From: JAOZHU01 sp964506435
GTDB lineage: Archaea; Thermoproteota; Bathyarchaeia; Bathyarchaeales; Bathycorpusculaceae
Length of the DNA stretch: 64,000 nt
Reading direction: 5' to 3'
NCBI GenBank assembly: GCA_964506435.1
Contig: CAZDLK010000002.1
Location: 39,923-103,922, forward strand
Position 1 is the first letter of the stretch. Every line of letters begins with the position of its first letter. A program made the position numbers and the translations under genes. Shown here piece by piece: positions 25,276 to 34,461 of the stretch. The notes under the pieces are model-generated. The model made no database searches and was not told the DNA's origin. It worked only from the letters and a program-made list of their open reading frames with translations.

Positions 25276-25525
25276 TTAGTATTGTTTAGCTGTGCTGTTT
25301 GTTTATTGTTGTGGTTCTTGGTTTGACGTGTTGAGCAACGGTTTTGGCAGCGTAAGGAAAAGCAGTCTTTGTGCCTAGCAGCTTTTGACTGTGTACTATC
25401 GCGTGGAGTAGTCTATACCCCCCTTATAAATAACACCGTTGTTCTAATCGTCATTTTTCGTAAAGTTTGTATTTCTAACGATTAAAACGTAAAAGCATAA
25501 AGTGTTAACCCAAGCGGCTCCGTGT

Positions 25526-26770
25526 TCAGTGTTTGCGTTTCTTGAAGTACACCAGCAACCCAGCACCCACAACAGCGGTAACAACTACAGAAACAGCCGC
25601 GACTAATGCTGTCGGGAAAGGCTCTGGCTCTATTTGAGATTCAGGTGATGACGATGGCGAAGTTGGTGATGGCGAAAGTGAAGGAAACGGCGTTGGGTCG
25701 GGCTTGCCGTAGCCGATGGGCGTGTACTGCTCATTCACGGGGCTTGGTTCAACTCTTCCACTATATGGTTTATCAGGAGTGAATCCCCCAACGACGTAAA
25801 ACTTATCAGCAATTACAGCGATGCCACAGTTAAACCGATCTGTAGGCATGGTAGCGCCAAACGTCCAGCTATCCGTAACTGGGTCATAAACTTGTGTGCT
25901 ACCAGTCAGCACATAATCCTGTGTCGTTGAATCATAAACTTGTGCGCTGCCTTTGAACGCATATATTCGTTTAGGAGCCATTATTCCAGTTGTGGCGCTT
26001 GCGGCACCATTAGTGACTTCTAAGGGTACAGGCGTACCTTGACTCCACTCGTCAGTCCTCACATCGTATATATGTAATAGTCGACTTCCATTTGGGATCC
26101 AGCTGGTAGCAGCCACGAATATCTTATCATCGAGCACCGCTGAACCGTAATCTGTTGCACCGCTGGGCATCGGCGTCTTAGTGACCCACGTATCCGTTAC
26201 TGGGTTATACACCTCGTTATAAACCCCACCAGAATCCTCTCCCACCAAATAGATTTCGTCGCCCACAACATTCGCTTGTAACCCCCTTTTTGTGATTGGC
26301 ATGGGCGTTTTCGTCTCCCAAGTGTCCGTAGCAGTGTCGTAAACCTCGTTCACACCTGAATTAACATATACTGAAAACATATGGTACATGTCATCGACAC
26401 CGATACTGACCGTTCCCCCGATACAGTAGATTTTGTTTTGCCAGACTGCTATCGCGAAATAAGCCCGAGGGGTCGGCATCGAAGTCTTCGTTATCCACGT
26501 GTCCTTAGCAGGGTCATATTTTTCATTTGTGCCTACAAAACCCCCTGAAAGGTCTGGCGGATAAAGACCACTTTGAGTGGAGCCGCCAATAGCATAAATC
26601 TTCCCATTCACCACCGCAACACCCAAACCGCCCCTTGCCACCTGCATCGGCGCCTTCGACACCCACGAATCCTCAACCACAACAGCAGAAGACAACACAG
26701 GATTAGCTGCCATAATGCATGACGCTGTCAGAAAGACGAGAACAAGCAATAGCGCAGCGTGTTTACTCAT
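25526..26770 (-). CDS. Secreted kelch-repeat surface protein with C-terminal anchor
   Basis: A 414-residue protein: signal peptide (1-28), about six kelch repeats (KIYAIGG, KIYCIGG, EIYLVG, KIFVAA, RIYAFKG, KFYVVGG blades; about 30-350), a Pro/Ser stalk, then EPFPTALV, one membrane helix and YFKKRKH. It is closely related in plan to the truncated kelch protein at the left edge and shares its upstream operator. Likely an exposed binding protein; ligand unknown. Confidence 0.88.
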   Translation of the reverse strand: MSKHAALLLVLVFLTASCIMAANPVLSSAVVVEDSWVSKAPMQVARGGLGVAVVNGKIYAIGGSTQSGLYPPDLSGGFVGTNEKYDPAKDTWITKTSMPTPRAYFAIAVWQNKIYCIGGTVSIGVDDMYHMFSVYVNSGVNEVYDTATDTWETKTPMPITKRGLQANVVGDEIYLVGEDSGGVYNEVYNPVTDTWVTKTPMPSGATDYGSAVLDDKIFVAATSWIPNGSRLLHIYDVRTDEWSQGTPVPLEVTNGAASATTGIMAPKRIYAFKGSAQVYDSTTQDYVLTGSTQVYDPVTDSWTFGATMPTDRFNCGIAVIADKFYVVGGFTPDKPYSGRVEPSPVNEQYTPIGYGKPDPTPFPSLSPSPTSPSSSPESQIEPEPFPTALVAAVSVVVTAVVGAGLLVYFKKRKH

Positions 26771-26818
26771 GCTTACCCCGCACTACATGAGGCTTCTTTC
26801 ACGGTAAAAGCGTTTTTA

Positions 26819-26864
26819 TCAAGGTTCCTTGACTAAACAGGTTTTTTTAGTCAAGGTTTCTTGA
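26819..26864 (-). promoter_or_regulatory. Tandem dyad operator before the kelch gene
   Basis: Perfect inverted repeats TCAAGGTTCCTTGA (26819-26832) and TCAAGGTTTCTTGA (26851-26864), centres 32 bp apart, preceded on the + strand by GTAAAAGCGTTTTTA exactly as at 4.3 kb. The proximal dyad is about 50 bp before the ATG at 26770. The rest of the gap to 27039 shows nothing else I can name. Confidence 0.65.
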
Positions 26865-27039
26865 CAACCACTCTAAAAATTATCCCATTTTACTTAATCT
26901 ATTAAAACGAGGCGGTGTTAGCAAGATTGCGGTTTAAATTACAATTTACTTCTCAACCCTATAAAAGCAGTAGCGCCGCTTTTCCCTATACTGATTGATT
27001 ATTAGACGCCAAATATATGGGATATTGCACTCAGAAGTG

Positions 27040-29289
27040 TCATGTGGTTCCTAAGGGGTGCTTTTTTTCGTATACAGTTGTAATCAGCAGTGCGACGGCA
27101 AATATTATTGTGATGACTAGCGCGAGAAATTCAATTGAGTGAAAATCTATTGGAATTGATTCCTGCGTACTCGATTCGGAGCCGAACGCGTAGAGTACAT
27201 GGTCGTAGGAGCCAACGTAAACCACGCCGTCAACTACGGCGGGTGACGAAACCACAATGTCACCTGTTGTGTAACTCCATACGGCGTCGCCACTAGACGC
27301 GTTCAAAGCGTAAACGTTATGGTCATCTGAGCCAACGAAGACTAAGCCGCCAGCTACTGCTGGAGAAGAAGCTACGTTGCCGTTTGTTATGTGCCGCCAC
27401 ATTAAAGCGCCTGTTGACGCGTTTAAGGCGTTGATTTCGCCGTTTTTTGCGCCGAAGTAAACTGCGCCATGAGCAACAGCGGGAGAGGAAAAGATGTCGT
27501 CGCCTGCCGTGTAAAGCCACAAGCGTTTGCCGTTTGACGCGTTTAAAGCATACAGGTTATTGTCGAGCGAGCCAACGTAAACGACGCCGTCGGCTACTGT
27601 GGGTGAAGAGATTACTGTGTCGCCTGTCATGTAGCTCCATGTGTACGCGCCTGTTGACGCATTCAAGGCGTAGATGTTATGGTCGATTGAGCCAACGTAG
27701 ACTAAGCCGCCAGCTACAGCGGGTGAAGACACCATTATCATGTCGCCTGTTGTGTGGTTCCAGATTTGTGTGCCTGTTGACGCGTTTAAAGCGTAAAGCG
27801 TGTTGTCTTCTGAGCCAACGTAAACGACGCCGTCTGCAACTGCGGGTGACGAGACTACAGCGAAGCCCGTGGTGTAGTTCCACATGAAAGCGCCAGTAGA
27901 AGCGTTCAAAGCGTAAACGTTGTAATCGTATGAGCCAACGTAGACCACGCCGTCTGCAACTGCAGGAGAAGACAACATAACCATGTCAGCAGTTGCGTAC
28001 TGCCATATAGCCGCATAATGCTGCTCCAAGTCTATGGGGACAACGCCAGTTGAAGCGTTCAAAGCGTAAACGTTGCCGTCCCACCCGCCCACATACACTA
28101 TGCCATCAACCACCGCAGGTGAAGAATCCACTACGCCGCCCGTCTTGTAACGCCAGATTAAAGCGCCGTCAGAAGCTGCTAAAGCGTAAAGCGCCCCGTC
28201 CCATCCACCCACATACACCACGCCATCAGCCACAGCAGGCTTAGAAATCACCATGTCGCCTGTTGCGAAACTCCATGCGAGGTCACCGCTGGAAGCGCGT
28301 AGCGCGTAGGCTTTGCCGTCGTTTGAACCCACATAAACCAAGCCGTTGGTTACGGTGGGAGATGAAGACACGCCGCCGCCAGTCACATATTTCCATGTGA
28401 GAACGCCAGTAGAAGCATCTAAAGCATAGACGTTACCATCCTCCGAACCCACATACACCAAGCCGTCAGCAACAGCGGGAGAAGAAAACACAGGTGCACC
28501 CGTCGTAAAGTTCCAAAGTAAAGCGCCAGTATGCGCGTTTAGGGCGTAGATTTCGCCGTCGTTTGAACCCACGTAAACCCTGTCGCCGTCAACAAAGGGA
28601 GAGGAAACCACAGCGTCGCCTGTCGTGAAATTCCACACTGATAATCCCGTGGTGGCGTCTAAAGCGTAAACTTTGCGGTCTATAGAGCCCACGTACAGTA
28701 AGCCTTCAGCAACAGCAGGGGAAGACAGCATAATCATGCCGCCTGTTGTGTAATTCCACACGTGAGCGCCTGTTACAGCGTCCAAAGCGTAAACCTTCGC
28801 GTCCTCCGAAGCCACGTAAACTACTCCACCTGAAACAGCAGGCGCAGAATCCACGTAGTAGCCTGTTGTGTAATTCCATGCGACATCACCAGTATACGCG
28901 TCCAAAGCATAAACGTTGTAATCTTCAGAGCCCGCGTAAACTAAGCCTTCCGCAACAGCAGCAGGAGACAACACAGGGCCACCGGTCGCGTAACGCCACA
29001 TCACTGCGCCATCCGAAGCGTTAAAAGCGTAGATTTTACGGTCATAGGAACCTGCGTAAACGATGCCGTCGGCGACAACAGGAGAATCCACCTGTCCGCC
29101 AGTGTTGAATTTCCACAGCGTCTGGTTTGTGGTTGGCGCGTTTGAAGTGGAACTGCTCGAATGCGCTAGGTCATGGCGGAACATGGACCACGCGTCTACG
29201 GCAGGAAACAGTAAGAAAAGGCTCAGCGCAAAAACAGAGGCTAAAATCACTGCTGTCAGAGCGATGCCTATTATTGTTTTTTGTTTCAT
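27040..29289 (-). CDS. Surface PQQ-like beta-propeller protein with 16 repeats
   Basis: About 749 residues: N-terminal membrane helix (about 5-30), then 16 PQQ-type repeats of about 40 residues with the core VYVGS-x-D-x-x-(V/L)YALNASTG-x-x-W-x-Y-x-TG, and a C-terminal membrane helix (about 715-738) with KKHPLGTT. Sixteen repeats fit two eight-bladed propellers. Repeat 9 carries an insertion (VVPIDLEQHYA). ATG 29289 is chosen over TTG 29328 because of the GGGAGAGG Shine-Dalgarno sequence before it. It probably mediates binding at the cell surface; PQQ-binding enzymatic residues were not recognised. The near-identical repeats make this DNA (27.2-29.1 kb) prone to recombination and assembly error. 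Confidence 0.88.
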   Translation of the reverse strand: MKQKTIIGIALTAVILASVFALSLFLLFPAVDAWSMFRHDLAHSSSSTSNAPTTNQTLWKFNTGGQVDSPVVADGIVYAGSYDRKIYAFNASDGAVMWRYATGGPVLSPAAVAEGLVYAGSEDYNVYALDAYTGDVAWNYTTGYYVDSAPAVSGGVVYVASEDAKVYALDAVTGAHVWNYTTGGMIMLSSPAVAEGLLYVGSIDRKVYALDATTGLSVWNFTTGDAVVSSPFVDGDRVYVGSNDGEIYALNAHTGALLWNFTTGAPVFSSPAVADGLVYVGSEDGNVYALDASTGVLTWKYVTGGGVSSSPTVTNGLVYVGSNDGKAYALRASSGDLAWSFATGDMVISKPAVADGVVYVGGWDGALYALAASDGALIWRYKTGGVVDSSPAVVDGIVYVGGWDGNVYALNASTGVVPIDLEQHYAAIWQYATADMVMLSSPAVADGVVYVGSYDYNVYALNASTGAFMWNYTTGFAVVSSPAVADGVVYVGSEDNTLYALNASTGTQIWNHTTGDMIMVSSPAVAGGLVYVGSIDHNIYALNASTGAYTWSYMTGDTVISSPTVADGVVYVGSLDNNLYALNASNGKRLWLYTAGDDIFSSPAVAHGAVYFGAKNGEINALNASTGALMWRHITNGNVASSPAVAGGLVFVGSDDHNVYALNASSGDAVWSYTTGDIVVSSPAVVDGVVYVGSYDHVLYAFGSESSTQESIPIDFHSIEFLALVITIIFAVALLITTVYEKKHPLGTT

Positions 29290-29407
29290 TTTTGCTTGCC
29301 TCTCCCGCCGTGTCTGCGCCGAAGACAAAGCTCAGGGCGGATGCCCCTGCGAGCTTGATATAAGTATGTTTTATAGTTTTAAGTGGCTTAATAACGCAAT
29401 AAAAGAA

Positions 29408-30118
29408 TTACGCCTTTTCCTCTGCATCTGAGTTTTTGTTTATTTTCTCTATGAGAAGAGGCAGGTCTGTTATGGAGGTTATCACGTAGTTTGCGCCGTT
29501 GCGCATCAACTGTTCCATCGTGGAAACGCCTGTAGGCAACCCAACGGCAACAGCCTTCAACTCCTTGGCGCTCTGCATGTCTGTTACGCTGTCGCCAACT
29601 ATCACGGCATCACTCGCAGACGCGCCTAAAACCTTCAATGCAGTTTCGATATGTTCAGGGTTAGGCTTAAACTGGTTCACCTTGTTGCGTGGAACTGTAA
29701 CATCAAAGAAGTCGGCGATTCCGAAGCGGTTCAGAATGTAGTTCACGGCTTTCTCACTGTTGATGGTACATAAGCCAATTTTCAAGTTCATTCGCCGCAA
29801 AGCCTTCAGCGTCTCCAATGCGCCAGGCATCAAACTTGTGCTCCTAGCGGCTTCCAATTCGTATTTCTCCGCCATACCTAAAGCTACATCGCGAACCTCA
29901 GCTAGAAACTTTGCGGATTTACCTGAGTTTCTCACGAAAATTTCGGTTTTTCTAAGCATTTCAAAAATGTTTTCTTTAACGGATAACACAGAAGCGGGAA
30001 CGCCTCGTTTCACTAGGTAAGCTTTGACTTCAGCTCGAACGGTCTTGTAGTCCAAGTTGAAACTGGCAAGAGTACCGTCTAAATCGAATATTACCGCTTT
30101 CACGCGCATAGATTTCAT
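29408..30118 (-). CDS. HAD-superfamily phosphatase (phosphoglycolate-phosphatase-like)
   Basis: A 236-residue HAD hydrolase with motif I FDLDGTL (about 10-16; nucleophile Asp), a helical cap, motif II TINSE, a conserved Lys region (FKPNPEHIE) and motif III VGDSVTDMQSA. Family members dephosphorylate small phosphometabolites; the substrate is not determined. The start may be ATG 30118 or the ATG three codons later. Leftward, likely its own transcript. Confidence 0.85.
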   Translation of the reverse strand: MKSMRVKAVIFDLDGTLASFNLDYKTVRAEVKAYLVKRGVPASVLSVKENIFEMLRKTEIFVRNSGKSAKFLAEVRDVALGMAEKYELEAARSTSLMPGALETLKALRRMNLKIGLCTINSEKAVNYILNRFGIADFFDVTVPRNKVNQFKPNPEHIETALKVLGASASDAVIVGDSVTDMQSAKELKAVAVGLPTGVSTMEQLMRNGANYVITSITDLPLLIEKINKNSDAEEKA

Positions 30119-30181
30119 GCTCGCCCATGATGGAAACCTCTAGAAAGATATACTTTGCGGTAAAAACACTTGACAACTGTA

Positions 30182-31165
30182 TTATGCCGTTATAACTATT
30201 TTGACAGGCTTCTCCGCAGTGTTGCTCGCGGTTTGCAATGCCTTCTCGAAGTCTGCAAGCTTAAACTTATGCGTTATTAACCCTTTAACATCCACGCGTT
30301 TCTCAGCGATAAGCTGCACAGCCAACGGGTACACCACAGGAGAAAGGTACGCAGTAAAAAACGAAGCCTCATCAGCATCCCCCAAGTCCAGATACCCCTT
30401 GAACTCACCCACCAAAGCCACTTTACCCGCCTTTCTAACTAAGAAGGGGGTCTGCTCCACCGTCCGCACCGTTCCCGCCGCCTCAACCACCACATCAGAA
30501 CCCCGCTTCGTAAGCTCCTTAACCCTCTGAACCACATCCGCCTCCCCCGCGTTAATGCAATACTCAGCACCGTACTTCTCGGCAAGCACCAGCCTATAAT
30601 CCTCCAAATCCACAGCTATCACTCGGCAGCCCTTCAGCCGCGCCACCTGTGTCATCAACAAGCCAATAGGACCCTGCCCCACCACCGTAACCCAGTCGCC
30701 CACGCTGGGCTTAAGCAACTCCAGCACATGAAGCGCCAACGCCACAGGCTCCACTATCGCAGCCTCCTCATCGCTTACGCCTGCTGGAACAGAAATCAAG
30801 TTTTTAGGGCGCAAGGCTATGCGCTCGGCAAAAAACCCGTTTCCAGTCAACCCATAATGCCGCGCGCGTTCGCATTGTGCAGTTAAGCCTCTCTGGCAAT
30901 AGTAGCATGTGCCACAGTAGGTAACTGGAACCATAACCACGCGTTCGCCCGTGTCCGCTCGAATCCCACAGGCGTCATGCCCGATTATGCGTCCGCGCTT
31001 AATTTTCCAGTCTCCACGATACAGGTGCATGTCGGTGCCGCAGAGGCTGCCAGCTTTGAAGTGGACTATGACTTTTTTGCCTGAAACAGTCGGCTCTGGA
31101 ACATCCTCAACCCTTATCCTACGTGGTCCATTGTAAACAGCAGCTTTCAAAAAGGTCACCTTCAA
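30182..31165 (-). CDS. Zinc-dependent medium-chain alcohol/polyol dehydrogenase
   Basis: A 327-residue MDR enzyme: catalytic zinc region SLCGTDMHLYRGD and GHDACG, structural-zinc-like cysteines CGTCYYCQRGLTAQC, and a Rossmann motif GQGPIGLL for NAD(P)H. It is related to threonine, sorbitol and glucose dehydrogenases. It oxidises an unidentified alcohol or sugar. The start may lie at ATG 31165 or slightly downstream. It is 63 bp upstream of the HAD gene in the same direction. Confidence 0.88.
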   Translation of the reverse strand: MKVTFLKAAVYNGPRRIRVEDVPEPTVSGKKVIVHFKAGSLCGTDMHLYRGDWKIKRGRIIGHDACGIRADTGERVVMVPVTYCGTCYYCQRGLTAQCERARHYGLTGNGFFAERIALRPKNLISVPAGVSDEEAAIVEPVALALHVLELLKPSVGDWVTVVGQGPIGLLMTQVARLKGCRVIAVDLEDYRLVLAEKYGAEYCINAGEADVVQRVKELTKRGSDVVVEAAGTVRTVEQTPFLVRKAGKVALVGEFKGYLDLGDADEASFFTAYLSPVVYPLAVQLIAEKRVDVKGLITHKFKLADFEKALQTASNTAEKPVKIVITA

Positions 31166-31316
31166 ACTAAATTACGAGCAACGTGAACTATTAACCTTAT
31201 GCATATAGCACTAAACGACAGACGCGCCGTGAACGGATGAAGAAACAGCAAGCTTTCAGCTAACAAACAATAAAAACAAGTAAACACGAAGTTTGCTTCT
31301 GCCAGAAACGCGCCGC

Positions 31317-31733
31317 TTATTCGGGTTTTGCTTCGAACTCAACTTTCACGGCGATGGGCTCTTTGAAAATGAACAACACAGGACAGTTCGCTTCGGTTCT
31401 CCGCCAAGCGCCCTCCAACAGTTCTTTTCGTGCTTTCGCAGAAACCTGAACCTTCATCGACACGTTGCTTATCACGGGCGAGTCGGGAGCTTTCTCAGCT
31501 TCCACAACAACGTCAACCTTGCTTGGCGCAATGTTGCTCTTTTTGCAAACATCGGCGAAAATGGTTACGCCGCAATCAGCCAAAGCCATCAACGCCAACT
31601 CCAACGCCGTTGGACCCTTATTGCCGCCGCCTGCAGCTTCAGGCAAGTCGCACGTTACAGCGTGCGTTCTCGAATTATCCACCACTGAACAAACATTCTC
31701 AGTCCATTTTGCGTTTACTTTCATTTTCGGCAT
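31317..31733 (-). CDS. OsmC-family thiol peroxidase-like protein
   Basis: A 138-residue OsmC-fold protein with both family cysteines (Cys54 in LADCGV and Cys117 in ANCPVLF) and the GPTALELALMALADC helix. Such proteins reduce organic hydroperoxides or bind persulfides in the cytoplasm. Monocistronic, leftward. Confidence 0.88.
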   Translation of the reverse strand: MPKMKVNAKWTENVCSVVDNSRTHAVTCDLPEAAGGGNKGPTALELALMALADCGVTIFADVCKKSNIAPSKVDVVVEAEKAPDSPVISNVSMKVQVSAKARKELLEGAWRRTEANCPVLFIFKEPIAVKVEFEAKPE

Positions 31734-31809
31734 TTAAATCATCAATTAGCGTTCGCTAGTGGCTTATTTAAGAGTTGCCAAAACAACACGTCCACGAAGA
31801 CAAGTCAGT

Positions 31810-32145
31810 CTAGGAGCTATTTTGATTTTCTTCAGCTGATTGCCCCGTAGTAACCTGCAGGGGTCTGCCTTCGGTTAAGGCTTGAACCGTTTTCTTTCGG
31901 GCGCTTTGCAGAAGCCGCCATACGGTTCCTCTGGAAACACCCATTTTTTCTCCAGCTTCCTCCTGCGAGAGACCGTCTAAATCTACAAGCCTGAGAGATT
32001 CTATTTCCGCTGGTTCGATGAGAATGGGATTTGGGTTTGCTTGGGGCGTAGGCGAGAACGTGTTGATTGGCGGCGGGTTCTGTATGGTTATTGGTTTTGG
32101 AAAGCGTCCTCTTCTGCCGCGTCTGTGTCTGCATCGCCAGCCCAT
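31810..32145 (-). CDS. DUF134 (UPF0251) helix-turn-helix regulator
   Basis: About 111 residues starting at ATG 32145: basic N-terminus (MGWRCRHRRGRRGRFP), Pro/Asn linker, then a sigma-like HTH (LRLVDLDGLSQEEAGEKMGVSRGTVWRLLQSARKK, in part) of the DUF134 family, which commonly lies beside NifX/NafY-like and MinD/Mrp genes. It is divergent from the DUF5320 gene and the shared gap holds two TGTG-type dyads, so it probably controls itself and the neighbouring Fe-S island. Confidence 0.88.
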   Translation of the reverse strand: MGWRCRHRRGRRGRFPKPITIQNPPPINTFSPTPQANPNPILIEPAEIESLRLVDLDGLSQEEAGEKMGVSRGTVWRLLQSARKKTVQALTEGRPLQVTTGQSAEENQNSS

Positions 32146-32188
32146 TGTGATCGGTTTATGTAGTGGCGGCGTAACTTTTATATATTTT

Positions 32189-32226
32189 TGTGCACTATCA
32201 CATAATTGATTGTGTGCATAAACACA
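32189..32226. promoter_or_regulatory. Paired TGTG dyads between DUF134 and DUF5320 genes
   Basis: TGTGCACTATCACA (32189-32202; TGTG-N6-CACA) and TGTGTGCATAAACACA (32211-32226; TGTGT-N6-ACACA), centres 23 bp apart, directly upstream of a leftward TATA box (about 32177-32187). Likely operator for the adjacent DUF134 regulator. Confidence 0.55.
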
Positions 32227-32257
32227 AAAAAACACTCCAAAGAGGTGAAACACAAAA

Positions 32258-32524
32258 ATGGGCTGGAGAGGAAGAGGATGGGCAAACACATGGCCAGGAA
32301 GAGGACCCTACAGCAACCTACCACCATGGCAGAGACCAGGCTGGCTCTACGGCAGAGGCGCATGCTGGTACCTATACGGACCCTACAGCGCGGTTCCGCC
32401 AACAAGACCTGAAGACGAAACCGCCTTGCTAACTGAACAGAAAAACCTGATAGAAGAACAATTAAAAGCCATGCAGGAAACCCTCAAAAAAATCCAAGAC
32501 CGACTAAACGAGCTAAACAAATAA
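32258..32524 (+). CDS. DUF5320-type small protein
   Basis: An 88-residue protein with a Gly/Trp/Pro/Arg-rich N-terminal half (MGWRGRGWANTWPGRGP) and a coiled-coil C-terminal half (about 55-87). ATG 32258 follows AGAGGTGA. Such proteins are regularly found next to NifX-like, DUF134 and MinD-type ATPase genes; their function is unknown. Followed 51 bp later by a NifX-like gene in the same direction. Confidence 0.8.
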   Translation: MGWRGRGWANTWPGRGPYSNLPPWQRPGWLYGRGACWYLYGPYSAVPPTRPEDETALLTEQKNLIEEQLKAMQETLKKIQDRLNELNK

Positions 32525-32575
32525 ACACCCAACAATTTTTTTACTCTTAAACATAGGAGAAGGGAAAAAACAACA

Positions 32576-32932
32576 GTGAACAAAATCATAATTGCCGTAG
32601 CCACCGAAGGGCACAAAGCCCTAAACGATACGGTAGCGCATGTTTTTGGAAAAGCAAAAACATTCACAATAATCAACGTTGAAAATAACGAAATAAAAAA
32701 TGTGAAAACAATCGATAACCCTGCTGCAGCTTATGAATACGGTTCTGGACCGATAGCGTCAAAAACTTTAGCAGAATTAAAAGTAAACACGTTAATAACA
32801 GCCCAACTGGGACCAGGCGCGGCAAAACTGCTGGAGCACCACAACATAACCACTATAATAGTAGACCCTGAAATCACTGTTGCCGAAGCCGTAAACAAAG
32901 CATTAACTAAACCTGACAATAAAGACGTGTAA
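32576..32932 (+). CDS. NifX/NafY-family (dinitrogenase iron-molybdenum cofactor) protein
   Basis: A 118-residue protein starting at GTG. It has the small alpha/beta fold of the family that binds Fe-S or FeMo-type clusters in nitrogen fixers and, in archaea without nitrogenase, is thought to act in Fe-S or metal-cluster handling. Motifs: IIIAVATEG, AHVFGKAKTFTI, GSGPIASKTLAELKV, AQLGPGAAKLLEHH. One of three paralogues in the island. No nif structural genes are present. Confidence 0.88.
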   Translation: MNKIIIAVATEGHKALNDTVAHVFGKAKTFTIINVENNEIKNVKTIDNPAAAYEYGSGPIASKTLAELKVNTLITAQLGPGAAKLLEHHNITTIIVDPEITVAEAVNKALTKPDNKDV

Positions 32933-33042
32933 ACAAACAGATCAGAAGCTAATCACCAAACAAGCAGTAAGCTTCTCTTTTTCAAAAAGCGCCAAAACAC
33001 CATCCGCAGGTTGAACACGGCGTCACAGCAGCTTTCTCAGCG

Positions 33043-34272
33043 TCAAGTGAAATAACGCCAATGAAAGATTCTCCTGTATTTACCAACTGCTGGGAAATCG
33101 GGATTCTCATAAACCACGTCTAAATGTATATTGTACTCTGACAGAAGCGAAAGGGATAATTCCCAAATTTTCTGGGCGCGCTCTCCTGACTGCCAGCACC
33201 AGATGCGGTCGTTAGGATGTCTCATCCCCCATCCATAGTTCCCAGGCAAAACCAATGCAGCCTCAACTTTTATTGAACCGCGAGTATCCTGCGGCAGTGT
33301 CTTCACGTCATTCCAGAATCGCTCAAGCGCCTCAAAATGCTCATCACTCAAAATTCCATAAGGATTACCCTCTATTTCCGGGTAGTTGAAGATTGTGATG
33401 TATTTGGCGCCAGCCTCATAAGACAGGCGCATTTGCTGGTAAATGTTTTCTCCGCTATCCAGATAAGGCGGTTCAGTATACTTCCACGTTATTATTGCAC
33501 CCCAAGCCTTGCCTTGCAGTCGAGCTGCTCCTCGTATGAGGCTGATGCTTCGCGTCAGAGTTTCATTCCAGCCAAGCTGGACAAGCACAACATCGTAGCC
33601 TCCCAAGTAATCAAACCAGTAAAGAGCATAATCAGAAGTAAAAATCGTAATCGAACGCTCTCCGAGTTCGCAGATACCAGAATCATTCTTGATAATGTCC
33701 ACGTATATTTTTGCTGCTAGGTCGTAGTCTTTAGCAAGCGAACCGTTCAAGAACGCATCCATCGCTGAAGCATGCGCCCGGTATATACTTGAGTTCTGCA
33801 GCTTCAAATTGCTAAAGCAACGTGACCAGTTTAAATCCAGTTGGGTGCCGCCTGGTTCGTCGCAGTAGTAAACGCCCAAGAAGTGGTCGCCCCACCGCTG
33901 CTTAGCAAAGTCAAGCCAAGGCACCTGCCAAGGCGAATCATCATCGAAACAGCCGAAATAGGCTATTATGTGTAATCCTGCTTCTACCGCGTAATCGCAG
34001 ATTTCGTTGGTTGCTGTTTCGTTTTTACTTATTGGACATGATTGAAGCACAAACAAATTAGTATAGTTTTTAACTCTGTCGATGAGCAGTTTGGCTTCTG
34101 TACTTGTGTTTCCACAAAAAGTAACGCCCACATAGAATGATGCGTCCTGTTTGTTGTCGCTTACCGACTTAGCGACGAGTGATATGGTTGCGGTTAGCAA
34201 AATTCCGAGTAAAAGCAGTGAAAGGGCAAAACGTTGTTTCACGTTCAGTATCCCCTTTGCAACCGTAAACAA
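33043..34272 (-). CDS. Secreted (beta/alpha)8-barrel-like protein, glycoside-hydrolase-like
   Basis: A 409-residue protein: N-terminal hydrophobic helix (about 15-35) and a barrel-like domain with conserved aromatic and acidic clusters (HFLGVYYCDEPGG at about 132-144, WGAIITWKYTEPPY, AGAKYITIFNYPEIEGNPYG). The Asp-Glu pair after YYC would suit a hydrolase active site, but I cannot name a GH family. The C-terminus (VGKYRRIFHWRYFT) ends without anchor. Upstream 34273-34518 contains a GTTTACAAAATAAAC dyad and a 16-bp direct repeat. Confidence 0.7.
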   Translation of the reverse strand: MFTVAKGILNVKQRFALSLLLLGILLTATISLVAKSVSDNKQDASFYVGVTFCGNTSTEAKLLIDRVKNYTNLFVLQSCPISKNETATNEICDYAVEAGLHIIAYFGCFDDDSPWQVPWLDFAKQRWGDHFLGVYYCDEPGGTQLDLNWSRCFSNLKLQNSSIYRAHASAMDAFLNGSLAKDYDLAAKIYVDIIKNDSGICELGERSITIFTSDYALYWFDYLGGYDVVLVQLGWNETLTRSISLIRGAARLQGKAWGAIITWKYTEPPYLDSGENIYQQMRLSYEAGAKYITIFNYPEIEGNPYGILSDEHFEALERFWNDVKTLPQDTRGSIKVEAALVLPGNYGWGMRHPNDRIWCWQSGERAQKIWELSLSLLSEYNIHLDVVYENPDFPAVGKYRRIFHWRYFT

Positions 34273-34315
34273 CTTAAACTATGTGCACGCTAGCTTTGCA
34301 GGTAACATTAAGCCA

Positions 34316-34409
34316 GCATAACCTATAATCTTTTAATTACTAAACTGCATTAATAGTTTGCGTTTACAAAATAAACTGCGTGAATAGTCTTACGCATAAC
34401 CTATTATCT
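34316..34409. promoter_or_regulatory. Direct repeats framing a GTTTACAAAATAAAC dyad
   Basis: GCATAACCTATAATCT (34316-34331) and GCATAACCTATTATCT (34394-34409) lie 78 bp apart and frame a near-palindrome GTTTACAAAATAAAC (34362-34376) also present before mrp and between metK and lrp. This intergenic region separates two divergent genes. Confidence 0.55.
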
Positions 34410-34461
34410 AAGGGCGTAGCCAACCAAAAGTGTACGCATGAAAAAGGATTCACAGACACAG

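Noticed and set aside
27180..29100. CRISPR array or satellite DNA
   Set aside because: The periodic ~120-bp units are in frame and encode PQQ-propeller repeats.
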